Positions 26,035-34,689 of a stretch of 64,000 nucleotides of DNA are shown here, in pieces. The notes beneath the pieces are model-generated. The model was given only the letters and a program-made list of their open reading frames with translations. It made no database searches and was not told where the DNA came from. The translations under genes were made by a program, and so were the position numbers. Position 1 is the first letter of the stretch, and the number at the start of each line of letters is the position of its first letter. The stretch comes from an uncultured Muribaculaceae bacterium (GTDB lineage: Bacteria > Bacteroidota > Bacteroidia > Bacteroidales > Muribaculaceae), in NCBI GenBank assembly GCA_934636465.1, contig CAKUAR010000002.1:1-64000 (forward strand), given 5' to 3'.

Positions 26035-27225
26035 ATGGGAAAGAAAATAACTGATAAAGTTACGTGGGTAGGAAAAGTTGACTGGGAATTGAAACGTTTT
26101 CATGGCGATGAGCTGTCAACGAGTCGTGGCTCAAGCTACAATGCCTACCTCGTGCGCGATGAGAAAGTGGCTCTTATCGACACTGTGTGGAAACCCTACG
26201 ACAAGGAGTTTGTGAGCCGTCTGAAGCAGGAGATTGACTTGAAGCAGATTGATTACATTGTGATGAATCACAATGAGATTGACCACAGCGGCGCACTTCC
26301 GGAACTGATGCGAGAAATTCCAGGCACTCCCATTTATTGCACAAAGAAAGGCGAGGCTATCATAAGAGGGCACTATCACGAGGACTGGAACTTTGTGACG
26401 GTGAAAACCGGCGACACGCTGTCGCTTGGCAGCACAACGCTGACTTTTGTGGAGGCTCCAATGCTTCATTGGCCCGACACTATGGTCACCTATATGGACA
26501 GCGACCAGATATTGTTCTCAAACGACGTGTTTGGGCAGCACTATGCCTCGGAGTCGCTCTATGACGATGCTGTGGAGCACGCCGACATCATGCGCGAGGC
26601 AGAGAAATATTATGCCAACATTATCAACCTGTATAGTCCGCTGGCAACGCGAAAAATCAACGAGCTGCTGAAGCTCAACTTGCCAATAAAGATGATTTGC
26701 CCAAGTCACGGCGTGATTTGGAAGGCCAATCCGTCGGCCATTGTGGAGCAATATTTGAAGTGGGCTAATGCCTATCAGGAAAACCAGATTACTATCGTTT
26801 ACGACACCATGTGGCAGTCCACACGCCTCATGGCAGAGGCAATAGCACAGGGAATCGGCGAGCAGGACCCTGCCGTGACTGTAAAGGTGATGAACGCGTC
26901 AAAAGACGACAAAAACGACATATTGACCGAGATTTTCCAGTCGAAGGCTGTGCTTGTGGGCTCACCCACTATCAATTATGGATATTCTTTTGCCATAGCC
27001 GGTTTGCTCGAAATGGTAAAAGGATTGAAATTCAAGAAGAAAAAGGCAGCCGCATTTGGTTCTTATGGCTGGAGTGGAGAAGCCCCAAAGCAAATCGCAG
27101 CTCACTTGGCAGAAGCCGGATTTGAAGTGGTTGACGAAGGAATAAAACTGCTGTGGGTGCCTGATGAAGATGGGCTGAAACAATGTGTTGAATATGGAAA
27201 AAGGTTTGCCGACGCTGTGAAATAG
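26035..27225 (+). CDS. Flavodiiron protein (FprA-type)
   Basis: 396 residues. It reduces O2 to water or NO to N2O in anaerobes. The N-terminal metallo-beta-lactamase-like domain (about 1-250) has the diiron ligands in NHNEIDH (about 78-84), the later MLHWPDTMVTY and CPSHGVIW. The C-terminal flavodoxin-like FMN domain (about 255-396) has YDTMWQSTRLMAEAIA and VGSPTINYGYSFA. There is no fused rubredoxin or reductase domain (class A). The rubredoxin gene 62 bases downstream is the likely electron donor. Confidence 0.92.
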   Translation: MGKKITDKVTWVGKVDWELKRFHGDELSTSRGSSYNAYLVRDEKVALIDTVWKPYDKEFVSRLKQEIDLKQIDYIVMNHNEIDHSGALPELMREIPGTPIYCTKKGEAIIRGHYHEDWNFVTVKTGDTLSLGSTTLTFVEAPMLHWPDTMVTYMDSDQILFSNDVFGQHYASESLYDDAVEHADIMREAEKYYANIINLYSPLATRKINELLKLNLPIKMICPSHGVIWKANPSAIVEQYLKWANAYQENQITIVYDTMWQSTRLMAEAIAQGIGEQDPAVTVKVMNASKDDKNDILTEIFQSKAVLVGSPTINYGYSFAIAGLLEMVKGLKFKKKKAAAFGSYGWSGEAPKQIAAHLAEAGFEVVDEGIKLLWVPDEDGLKQCVEYGKRFADAVK

Positions 27226-27287
27226 AGGCAGTGGCGGCCAATCATAATTCACTATTTTTATTAACTATCTAAACACTTATCGTTACT

Positions 27288-27449
27288 ATGAAAAAGTACC
27301 AATGTGACACATGCGGCTATGTGTATGAACCAGAGTTGGGCGACCCCGACAACGGCATAGCCCCGGGAACTTCTTTTGAGTCGCTTCCAGATGATTGGAC
27401 TTGTCCGATTTGCGGAGCTGATAAAAGTAGTTTCAGCGAAATGGACTGA
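27288..27449 (+). CDS. Rubredoxin
   Basis: 53 residues with two CxxC knuckles, [12 protein letters not shown] and [12 protein letters not shown], giving the four Cys ligands of one iron. Length and spacing are those of classic rubredoxin. The start is ATG ([10 protein letters not shown]). It is co-transcribed with the flavodiiron gene, to which it should pass electrons for O2 or NO reduction, and is followed by a terminator. Confidence 0.95.
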   Translation: MKKYQCDTCGYVYEPELGDPDNGIAPGTSFESLPDDWTCPICGADKSSFSEMD

Positions 27450-27500
27450 TACCTGAACGGGTAAAATGGCAGCGCATGTAGCTGCTGGTTAAAGAAAAGA

Positions 27501-27549
27501 AAATGTCGGCAGCGCGCAGTGCGTTACCGACATTTTTATTTGTCTATGT
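27501..27549. terminator. Terminator between rubredoxin and convergent gene
   Basis: AAATGTCGG (27501-27509) pairs with CCGACATTT (27537-27545), then TTATTTG. The A-rich left flank would give a weaker signal on the minus strand. Confidence 0.8.
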
Positions 27550-27639
27550 TCTTCTTCAATTATTAAAGCCTCCCTTGCTGCGAGGCTGTGCGTTTAGCCG
27601 AATAACCATAACGAAAGGCTAATGCCTTTGCTGTGACTG

Positions 27640-28578
27640 TTACTTCCACGACATGATTTGCATTTGGCCGTTGGCAGCATTGTTGCACTGCACATAGAGG
27701 CGGTCGTTGTAGAAATCGCAATCTTCAAACTCAAAAGGCACTTTTGTCTGCATGTTTATGGCGTTGACCATGGTGTGCTTTTTGAGGTTCCAGGAGTAGA
27801 TTACGCTCGGATACTGCTTCGTTCCTACGCCAGTGGGCATGATGAGGCAGTCGCCGGCAATCACGCCTCCTTGACCTATTTGCACGGCAGGAAACGCCGG
27901 GTCGTAGTCTTGAATCAAGTAATTCTCTATGATGTCGCTTTTCTTCAATATCACAGTTGAGCCTTGTTTCAGCTTAGGGAGTTTGAACACCATGATTCTA
28001 AAACGGTTTGCAGGGTCGGTGTTGTTGATTGTGTTGCCAAAGCCTATCAGACGCCGGTGCTTCTTGTCAATGGCCCACTGCACGGCCCAGCCGTAATAGT
28101 CATTGTGGTTGTCGAGCAGTATCGTCTGCACAAGCTCTGCCTTGCCTTCGGGCAGAATGCGCTCCACAAAGCAGGCGTCGGTTATGTTCTTGTCTTTATC
28201 GGTCTTGGTTTGCGACACATAGAGCACTGGCATGGGGTCAGCCTTGTCCACACGCTCCACACCGAAGTTTGCCACGTTGGCGTGGTTATATTTCGACTGG
28301 CTGCCGAGTGGGAAGTTCACAAACTCCGTCCAGCTTCCGTCTGGGCGCAGCCGTGCCAGCGAGGCGTAGCCGCCGTTGCGCAAGCTCACCATGTAGTCTT
28401 TGTGAATGGCAAATCCTTGAAAACCCTCGTTGACGGTACCGCGTTTCAGCACTCCGGCATCGGTGAGCGTGTAGCCACTCAAGTCCATGACTCCGTTTTT
28501 TAGCTTTTGAGCCGACACTGTGCTGCTCACGCTGCCTACAATGGCACAAGCCAATATGGCAAGAAATGCTTTTCTCAT
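27640..28578 (-). CDS. Secreted beta-propeller-like hypothetical protein
   Basis: About 312 residues from ATG 28578 (MRKAFLAIL); a TTG three codons upstream is a less likely start. The signal peptide ends near SVSSTVSAQ. The mature protein has repeated beta segments (YASLARLRPDGSWTEF, PVLYVSQTKTD, WAVQWAIDKKHRRLIGFG, VIYSWNLKKHTMV). These resemble blades of a propeller, but no catalytic motif is visible. I do not recognise the family. It is probably monocistronic, with a one-mismatch -7 box (TATCTTAG) near 28607. Confidence 0.65.
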   Translation of the reverse strand: MRKAFLAILACAIVGSVSSTVSAQKLKNGVMDLSGYTLTDAGVLKRGTVNEGFQGFAIHKDYMVSLRNGGYASLARLRPDGSWTEFVNFPLGSQSKYNHANVANFGVERVDKADPMPVLYVSQTKTDKDKNITDACFVERILPEGKAELVQTILLDNHNDYYGWAVQWAIDKKHRRLIGFGNTINNTDPANRFRIMVFKLPKLKQGSTVILKKSDIIENYLIQDYDPAFPAVQIGQGGVIAGDCLIMPTGVGTKQYPSVIYSWNLKKHTMVNAINMQTKVPFEFEDCDFYNDRLYVQCNNAANGQMQIMSWK

Positions 28579-28643
28579 AACTTTCAACTTTGATTCTTAT
28601 GCGCTAAGATAGCACAATTTTGCGTTTTTTGCCAAGAGAAATC

Positions 28644-29792
28644 TCACATGGTGCACACTTCAAGACATTCGTCAAGGGCTTTCTCTATGGCTGCCTTGTC
28701 GAGGTGCTGGCCAATGAACACCAGTTTCTGCATGCGGTCGCCATATTTCTCGTCCCAGTCGCGGCGCAGCGTTGCATCTTGCTGCAGGAGTTTCTCCAGT
28801 TCGTCATGTGGCATTGTGGCATACCACTGACCGGCGTTTTTGAGGTTCACTTGCTTGCCAGCCTGCTCAAACACATAGCACGTCTCGCGCTCGTCGTTGA
28901 AGTAGCAGATGCCTTTGGCGCGTATCACGTTCTTGGGCCATTTGCGCGACACGAAGTCGTCGAAACGGTTGATGTCGAACGCGGGGCGACGGCAGTAAAC
29001 GTATGTGCCTATGCCATATTCCTCAACTTCGCCGCCATGTTCCTCCTCTTCGTCGTGGTGGCTTTCTATCTCGTTTATCCAAGTGGCAGATGTGGCCACT
29101 TTGTCGAAGTCAAACATCTTGGTGTTCACAATCTTGCCGAGGTCAACGTTACCGTAGTCACACTCTATTATCTCGGCCTTTGGCTGCAAGGCGCGTATGA
29201 TTTCCTTGATTCGCTCCAAGTCGTCTTTTTGCACTTCAGAAGCCTTGTTGAGCAGCACAATGTTGCAGAACTCAATTTGTTGTATCAGCAGGCTCTCAAT
29301 GTCGTCTTCGTCGATGTTTTGGCGCATCAGATCACCGCCCGACTTAAACTCGTCTTTCATGCGCAGGGCATCTACCACGGTCACTATGCAGTCGAGGTTG
29401 GGGTAAGCGCCGTCGTTTATCGCTTCTGGCACCATGGTTGGAATTGAGCAGATTGTCTGTGCGATTGGAGCTGGCTCACAAATGCCGCTCGCTTCTATAA
29501 CTATGTAGTCAAACTTCTTGAGTTTGGTGATGTCGCGCAGTTGTTGCACGAGATCCATTTTCAGTGTGCAGCAGATGCAACCGTTTTGCAGGGCAACGAG
29601 GCTGTCGTCTTTTTTGCCCACAATGCCGCCTTTTTCTATGAGGTTGGCGTCGATGTTCACCTCGCCAATGTCGTTGACGATAACTGCGAATTTAATACCT
29701 TTTTCGTTGGCAAGAATGTGGTTGACCAGAGTAGTCTTGCCGCTGCCCAGGTAACCAGTGAGCAGCAGGACTGGTATGTTGTTGATTTTCAT
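28644..29792 (-). CDS. COG0523/CobW-family GTPase (metal chaperone)
   Basis: 382 residues. A G3E-family GTPase has Walker A LTGYLGSGKTT near the N-terminus and the metal-binding GCICC (about 71-75). The base motif is NKAS in VLLNKASEVQ. A His/Glu-rich stretch (SHHDEEEEHGG, about 245-255) precedes a CobW C-terminal domain. These proteins deliver Zn or other metals to target enzymes. No Zur box or zinc transporter is adjacent, so the metal is not fixed. It is monocistronic behind a full promoter at 29815-29846. Confidence 0.88.
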   Translation of the reverse strand: MKINNIPVLLLTGYLGSGKTTLVNHILANEKGIKFAVIVNDIGEVNIDANLIEKGGIVGKKDDSLVALQNGCICCTLKMDLVQQLRDITKLKKFDYIVIEASGICEPAPIAQTICSIPTMVPEAINDGAYPNLDCIVTVVDALRMKDEFKSGGDLMRQNIDEDDIESLLIQQIEFCNIVLLNKASEVQKDDLERIKEIIRALQPKAEIIECDYGNVDLGKIVNTKMFDFDKVATSATWINEIESHHDEEEEHGGEVEEYGIGTYVYCRRPAFDINRFDDFVSRKWPKNVIRAKGICYFNDERETCYVFEQAGKQVNLKNAGQWYATMPHDELEKLLQQDATLRRDWDEKYGDRMQKLVFIGQHLDKAAIEKALDECLEVCTM

Positions 29793-29814
29793 TGTTGGAA
29801 TGAATTTTAATGTA

Positions 29815-29846
29815 CAAAAATATTACTCTAATGTGGAGTTTGCAAA
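29815..29846 (-). promoter_or_regulatory. Full -33/-7 promoter for COG0523 gene
   Basis: On the minus strand TTTG (29843-29846), 20 bases, TATTTTTG (29815-29822). The start codon lies 23 bases downstream. Confidence 0.7.
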
Positions 29847-29889
29847 TTATATGCCAAACTGCATAGTGCCTTTTTGTCGTGAAATTATG

Positions 29890-31260
29890 TCAAGATGCCA
29901 GTGGGGCCGGCTCTGTGACACGCAGCTGTGCCAGACGGCGCTTGAAGCAGATGTAATAGAGGATTCCGGCAAGCGTGAGTCCAAAAGGAAAAGCCGACCA
30001 CACGCCCACGAGTCCGCCACCAAAGGTTATGCCAAAAATGTAGCTGCACGGAATCGACACCACAAAATAAGATATGAACGCCACCAGCATCATGGGCTTC
30101 ACGTGCGACAGTCCTCGCAAGGCGTTTGAGAACGCGCATTGTAGTCCGTCGCCTATCTGGTAGGCGAGCAGTGGCACTATGGTGGCCGACACGATTTGTG
30201 CCACATCGGCAGAGTCAGTGAACAGATAGCCTATGGAATCCTTGAAAATTACCACTGGTATGCTCACTAGCACAGCCACCACCAAAATCAGATGAAATCC
30301 TGCCCAGGTTATGGGCGTAATGCTGTCGTAGTTGCGTATGCCGTGATAAAGGCTAACCCTTATCGAAACGGCAGCCGCTATGCCGAAATACACCTGATAG
30401 AAAAGCATGCTCACGGTGAGCATTATCTGGTGGGCTGCGAGAGCATTAGTGCCAATCCAACCCACAATTATGCTGCACAGCGACCATGCGCCCGACTCCA
30501 TGCCCATCTGCAAGCCGAGCGGCCAGCCCATGCGGTTGATGAGCATGAAATGCTCGCGGTTGAGGCAAGCCTTGGCAAAGGCAAGCCGCACTGTCTTGAA
30601 CCTCGGCGACGCGAAAAATATTGTCCAAATGACTATTGCCATGATGATGCGCGACACCAGTGTGGAGATTCCGGCGCCAAGCAGACCCATTTCGGGCATG
30701 CCGCATTTTCCGTAGATTAAAATCCAGTTTCCCACTATGTTGAGCAAGTTGCCGCCAAGCAGCACCCACATGGGCATCTGCGTGTTAGCGGTGCCGTCGA
30801 ATGTTTGCTTCATGGAGTTGAACCAGCACCCAAACGGCACCGAGGCAAGGTTGACTATGTAGTATGACCGCATATATGGCAGCAGCTCCTCTGGTTGGCC
30901 CATCTTGTCAAGGAAGAAATAGAGCACGGAATATACAGTCATCAGCAATGCCGCAAGCACTGTGTTGGCCAAAGTGGCGTTTTTCACAATGGAGCCAATT
31001 TCGTCGTAGTTGTTTTGGCCAAACAAGCGTCCCACGATTGGGGTTATGCCATTGGCAAACCCAATGGCGATAAGCAGACCCAGCGTGAGCATGTTGCTCA
31101 CAAAGGCAGCCGCGGCAAGCTCCACAGTGGAGTGGTGCCCAATCATAAGCGTGTCGGCAAAGTTGAGCACAATTGTGCCTATTTGTCCCACAACTATGGG
31201 AAACCCCAATGCGATTATTGTGCGGTAGTGATGCTTATATGTGTTGAAGTCTGTAGTCAT
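29890..31260 (-). CDS. MATE-family efflux transporter
   Basis: About 456 residues with twelve predicted membrane segments and MATE features (FPIVVGQIGTIVLNFADTLMIG in helix 1, GFANGITPIVGRLFGQ in helix 2). It is a Na+ or H+ driven exporter of drugs or metabolites. The frame extends 21 codons upstream, but the -7 box at 31311-31318 and the family start favour ATG 31260 (MTTDFNTYKHHYRT). It is transcribed divergently from the small gene at 31461. A GGGC-aatatc-GCCC palindrome lies in the leader at 31287-31300. Confidence 0.88.
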   Translation of the reverse strand: MTTDFNTYKHHYRTIIALGFPIVVGQIGTIVLNFADTLMIGHHSTVELAAAAFVSNMLTLGLLIAIGFANGITPIVGRLFGQNNYDEIGSIVKNATLANTVLAALLMTVYSVLYFFLDKMGQPEELLPYMRSYYIVNLASVPFGCWFNSMKQTFDGTANTQMPMWVLLGGNLLNIVGNWILIYGKCGMPEMGLLGAGISTLVSRIIMAIVIWTIFFASPRFKTVRLAFAKACLNREHFMLINRMGWPLGLQMGMESGAWSLCSIIVGWIGTNALAAHQIMLTVSMLFYQVYFGIAAAVSIRVSLYHGIRNYDSITPITWAGFHLILVVAVLVSIPVVIFKDSIGYLFTDSADVAQIVSATIVPLLAYQIGDGLQCAFSNALRGLSHVKPMMLVAFISYFVVSIPCSYIFGITFGGGLVGVWSAFPFGLTLAGILYYICFKRRLAQLRVTEPAPLAS

Positions 31261-31310
31261 CGGAAATCGAAAAAAGGTGATTATGTGGGCAATATCGCCC
31301 AAAAACAGCG

Positions 31311-31344
31311 CAAAGGTAGTCAAAATTTGCCACTTGTAGCCAAA
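31311..31344 (-). promoter_or_regulatory. Promoter of MATE gene
   Basis: On the minus strand TACCTTTG (31311-31318), with TTTG (31341-31344) 22 bases upstream, a slightly long spacer. Confidence 0.55.
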
Positions 31345-31365
31345 TCATTGGCGTTTGCGGTTGCC

Positions 31366-31391
31366 TGTTGACTCTACAGTTTGGTTAAAAT
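31366..31391 (+). repeat. Partial relative of the 49-bp repeat
   Basis: TGTTGACTCTACA (31366-31378) is identical to the right end of the 49-bp repeat (63-75). TGGTTAAAAT (31382-31391) is identical to 89-98 just beyond copy 1. The gap between the two blocks is 3 bases here and 13 in copy 1. The promoter-box half is absent. Confidence 0.5.
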
Positions 31392-31426
31392 CCGCCATTT
31401 TTAGGCTTTGAGGGAAGATTTAGGAC

Positions 31427-31434
31427 TATCTTTG
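31427..31434 (+). promoter_or_regulatory. -7 box TATCTTTG for small gene
   Basis: An exact match, with TTTG at 31407-31410 (16-base spacer, a little short). Transcription would start about 20 nt before the start codon. Confidence 0.55.
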
Positions 31435-31460
31435 CACATTATTAGTTAATCGGCGTGGCA

Positions 31461-31763
31461 ATGCAGGCATTGGCCAGCAGCTCGCTCAAAAAAAGAATAT
31501 CCGTGATAGAAAAATACAGCATCGAGGAGGCCTATTGCTTCCTGCACCAAAAGTGGCGTGTGTATGAATACTCCAACAACCCCACGCAAAAAGACGACAT
31601 AGAGCTTGCGATTGCCGACTATGTGGGTGGCATGAACCCAGCTCTATATGCCGAGCTTGCCCATGGCCGAGAGTACTTTTTGCTCGACCACAGCACATTT
31701 GCTGCCGACATGGCTCAAGCCGTCGATGAACTTGAGGCCATGCTGTTTCCTACCACCAAATAA
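31461..31763 (+). CDS. Small conserved hypothetical protein
   Basis: About 100 residues, soluble and helical. The pattern SIEEAYCFLHQKWRVYEYS, then QKDDIELAIADYV and an Asp/Glu-rich C-terminal helix, looks like a compact folded domain. I do not recognise the family. ATG 31461 and GTG 31455 are both possible starts given the -7 box at 31427-31434. It stands alone, divergent from the MATE gene. Confidence 0.6.
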   Translation: MQALASSSLKKRISVIEKYSIEEAYCFLHQKWRVYEYSNNPTQKDDIELAIADYVGGMNPALYAELAHGREYFLLDHSTFAADMAQAVDELEAMLFPTTK

Positions 31764-31780
31764 CACCACCGGTTGCCGTT

Positions 31781-31882
31781 TTATAACTTACCGGAAAAAA
31801 CTTTCACCGGATTACCGCGCACAAGTTCCGTGTGGTTTAGCCAAGCTTCTTTGGTTGCAGAGTCTTGCAGCGATTTCTCCAT
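31781..31882 (-). CDS. Possible small ORF or gene remnant downstream of acyltransferase
   Basis: 33 codons from ATG 31882 to TAA. The same frame continues upstream as a charged, amphipathic sequence (ERLLLKLYDMEKSLQDSATK) back to the acyltransferase stop codon, and ends LVRGNPVKVFSGKL. The composition is protein-like rather than that of a shadow frame. It could be a tiny gene, the tail of a decayed gene, or chance. No start with a promoter is seen. Confidence 0.25.
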   Translation of the reverse strand: MEKSLQDSATKEAWLNHTELVRGNPVKVFSGKL

Positions 31883-31945
31883 GTCGTAGAGCTTTAGCAG
31901 CAGCCTCTCTCTGGCAAAAGAACATTTGAGTTTTTGCGTGCGTAG

Positions 31946-33025
31946 TTATGTGCCGAGGTAGAGGTGAGCTTTGGGCAACTTGGCGCAAACCGCCATTATG
32001 GCAAACGTTATGGCGAATGTGATTGTGGCTGTGAGCGGTATGGCTACCGCCACCGAGCAGAAGTGTGGAGCCAAGGCCTCATGTACGTTGTTGAGCACCA
32101 TGATGTGTGCCAGATACACGGAGTAGCTTATGACCGCCGCGCGGCAAACTATGCGGCTAACAAGGCTCGTGGCGTTGAGCTTCACACGGCTTATCAGCCC
32201 GAATAGTCCGAGGGTCATCATTGCCACGTTTATCGTGCAGAAATTCCAGCTTAGCTCTGCGTCGGCGGCTTGGGTTACAACCGTTGCCTGGTGGTTGAAC
32301 ACTGCGGCTGTGATTACATATCCCACTACGAGCATGGCTGCCGATGCCTGCCACGACGGTGCGCCATATTTGCGCACATAGCTCCCCAGCAGCAAGAAGC
32401 CGGCAAATCCGTTGAAATAATAGAATGTGGGGGTCGGGTTCCACGAGCACTCGCCGAGCACATCGGGCCACACCAGATGAATGTAGGGCAGCAGCGTGGT
32501 GAATGCCCACACAAGCAGATAGGCCCGCATTTCATTTTTGCCGCACTGACGCACCCAGGGCGATATGACTGGAATTATGGCATAAACGCCCACAATCATA
32601 TAGACATACCACAAATGCCCAACTTCCGTACCCCAGTTTATGGGCGTGTGCGCAATGTGGACAAGGCAATCGGCCATGCTGTCGCCACGCCAGAATGTGT
32701 AGTAAACGGCATAGGCTATGCACCAGAACATAAACGGCAGCAGCACTCTGGCAAACCGTTTCTTGAAAAACGCCGAGGCCGAGACATCGCGCATTGGCAA
32801 CAGGAAGTAGCCCGACAGCATCACAAATAGCGGCACGCTCGTACGCGCCAAGCTGTCGAGCCAACCGATTGCGCTGGCTTGGTTTCCGGCAGAAAAAATG
32901 CCGTTGTCACCTATGTAGTAGAATTCGGTGGCGTGTTGCCATACCACAAGCAGGCATGCCAGCACGCGCAGCAAGTCGAGCGACAGATTGCGCTTTGTGT
33001 AGGCGTTGGTTGGTTCGTTGGTCAT
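31946..33025 (-). CDS. Membrane acyltransferase (Acyltransferase_3 family)
   Basis: 359 residues with about ten membrane helices. The N-terminal NLSLDLLRVLACLLVVWQHA carries the family Arg and His residues (RVLA, QHA). These proteins transfer acetyl or other acyl groups to surface glycans or glycolipids. It starts 19 bases after the ATPase-DUF4435 gene on the same strand, so it is probably in its operon, although no shared function is evident. No O-antigen genes are next to it. Confidence 0.85.
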   Translation of the reverse strand: MTNEPTNAYTKRNLSLDLLRVLACLLVVWQHATEFYYIGDNGIFSAGNQASAIGWLDSLARTSVPLFVMLSGYFLLPMRDVSASAFFKKRFARVLLPFMFWCIAYAVYYTFWRGDSMADCLVHIAHTPINWGTEVGHLWYVYMIVGVYAIIPVISPWVRQCGKNEMRAYLLVWAFTTLLPYIHLVWPDVLGECSWNPTPTFYYFNGFAGFLLLGSYVRKYGAPSWQASAAMLVVGYVITAAVFNHQATVVTQAADAELSWNFCTINVAMMTLGLFGLISRVKLNATSLVSRIVCRAAVISYSVYLAHIMVLNNVHEALAPHFCSVAVAIPLTATITFAITFAIMAVCAKLPKAHLYLGT

Positions 33026-33044
33026 AATGATTGCGTGTGTAGGG

Positions 33045-34667
33045 TTATTTGCGGAGTTGTTGTTGGTCAGTGGCAGGTTGTTGCAGTGAAATCAGCGGAT
33101 TGTTCTCGTCAATGCCGAAGCAGCGCTTTATGGCGTGGCGTATGGTTTGCGCCTCATCGCGCCCCGACTTCAAGATGTTGAGCACCGTGGTTATGTATTC
33201 GTCTTTATTGGTGAGGCCGCACAAGTGCGCCACATTGCTTGCTATGAGCATAGTCTTTTCGTTATACACTCGCAGCACTTGCAGGTAGTCGGCAGTGTCG
33301 GCGTATGTGCGGAATTGACGGCAAAGCTCATTGTAGGTGCCGCGTGGATTGATTTCGTTCACCAGGTCCACCATGTGCTCCTCCAGGGCGTTGATGTTGC
33401 GGAAGCGCATGTCGATGCGCACCTCCACATCGTGTTTCACCTTGTGGCGCACGTGCATCAGGGCTTGCTTGTGCAAGTCGCGGCGGAACATCTCTATCAC
33501 GGCCGACTTCACTTTGTTGAGCACATTTCGCTCGTTGCGATGGCGGGCGTGTGCCACGGCGGTTATCACGTCGGGCAGCATGAGTATGTTTTCTATCTCT
33601 GCCACGTTTGGCACCAGTATTTTCTTGTCGCGCAGATATTGCACCTCTTGCATGCCTCGGCGGTCTCTGTCCACTATGCCCCAGCTGTCGAGGTGATGAA
33701 AACTGCGCAAATCATTGAACGACCGCACCGATTCTATCACCTTCTCGCAACTGCCGAGCGGTTTCACCGTGTAGTCGGGGAAAATGAGTGGATACAAGCG
33801 GTTGTCTATGCTGTGGGTAGCGTCGCCCTCTATGAAAAGCACCGGCTTGCGTGTGCCGAGTATGTCGTAATACAAGTTGTCGGACAATGGGCTGCCAGGC
33901 TCAAACACCTCGTAGTCCCAAGTGGCGTGCGCAGGCTCATAGCTTTTCACCCACACGCATTTGTTGTCGATGCGCGACGAGGCGAAATCCACGTCGTGCG
34001 TGTTGTAGATGAATGTGCAGTCGGGGCGCATTTCCTCTATAACGTTCCACAACGCTTGCATTATGGAGGGGTGAATGAACGTTTCTGGGTCGTCAACAAA
34101 AATCACGGCCTCTGGCATGGCATAGAGCACAGCACCTATGTAATAGAGCACGGTGCGCTCGCCATCGCTCAACCGCAGTGCCGAGTAGGTGTCTTGGTGA
34201 CCCTCGGTGGTGAACATGAGTTTGCCGTTGGCTCGCAAGATTTTGTTTTGTGGAAATATCTCCTGCCACATTTTCACAGTTTTGTCGAGCCTTGTCTTGG
34301 GAAACTTGGCTTCTTCGTGCATCAGCAGATGCGCCTTGTAGTTCATCAGCTCGCGAAACTCGTCGACGAGCATTATGTAGGTCAGTTTCTCAAATTCGGT
34401 CTTGGCTCCACTTTGTGCCAGTGTGTTGCTTTTATTCACCTGGGCAAACATATCGTCAATTGAGTCTTTGAGCTGCGACGGCTCCGTCTGTGGAAACATG
34501 GCTTTGAGGGCTGATATGCGGTAGGCTTTGTTTCCGCACTCGTTCACAAGCCAGTTGCAGAAGCGGCTTTTTCCAGAGCCGTTTGCGCCTATGAGTGTCA
34601 CTTGTCGTGCGTTTCTTAGCACATAGGCTTCTTGTCCGTTGGTTTTGTCGGGTAGTTTAATGTCCAT
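33045..34667 (-). CDS. AAA/ABC-type ATPase fused to DUF4435 (OLD/TOPRIM-like) domain
   Basis: 540 residues, soluble. The N-terminal half is an ABC-like ATPase. Walker A is GANGSGKS (27-34), the signature LSDGE is near 165, Walker B is VIFVDDPETF (about 187-196) and the switch motif YNTHDVDF follows. From about 275 (PVLFIEGD) a DUF4435 TOPRIM-like domain begins, with Asp-rich WGIVDRDRRG near 330. This ATPase-plus-DUF4435 pairing recalls OLD-family nucleases and the AriA/AriB pair of PARIS defence, here on one compact chain. The neighbours are an acyltransferase and rnc, not a defence island. A housekeeping nucleic-acid role is also possible. Confidence 0.75.
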   Translation of the reverse strand: MDIKLPDKTNGQEAYVLRNARQVTLIGANGSGKSRFCNWLVNECGNKAYRISALKAMFPQTEPSQLKDSIDDMFAQVNKSNTLAQSGAKTEFEKLTYIMLVDEFRELMNYKAHLLMHEEAKFPKTRLDKTVKMWQEIFPQNKILRANGKLMFTTEGHQDTYSALRLSDGERTVLYYIGAVLYAMPEAVIFVDDPETFIHPSIMQALWNVIEEMRPDCTFIYNTHDVDFASSRIDNKCVWVKSYEPAHATWDYEVFEPGSPLSDNLYYDILGTRKPVLFIEGDATHSIDNRLYPLIFPDYTVKPLGSCEKVIESVRSFNDLRSFHHLDSWGIVDRDRRGMQEVQYLRDKKILVPNVAEIENILMLPDVITAVAHARHRNERNVLNKVKSAVIEMFRRDLHKQALMHVRHKVKHDVEVRIDMRFRNINALEEHMVDLVNEINPRGTYNELCRQFRTYADTADYLQVLRVYNEKTMLIASNVAHLCGLTNKDEYITTVLNILKSGRDEAQTIRHAIKRCFGIDENNPLISLQQPATDQQQLRK

Positions 34668-34689
34668 AGAGCAAAAAAGGTTTGCTTAA

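Noticed and set aside
33135-34463. 442-codon plus-strand frame opposite the ATPase-DUF4435 gene
   Set aside because: Its composition is that of a shadow frame (His/Val/Ala-rich). The opposite strand has complete ATPase motifs.
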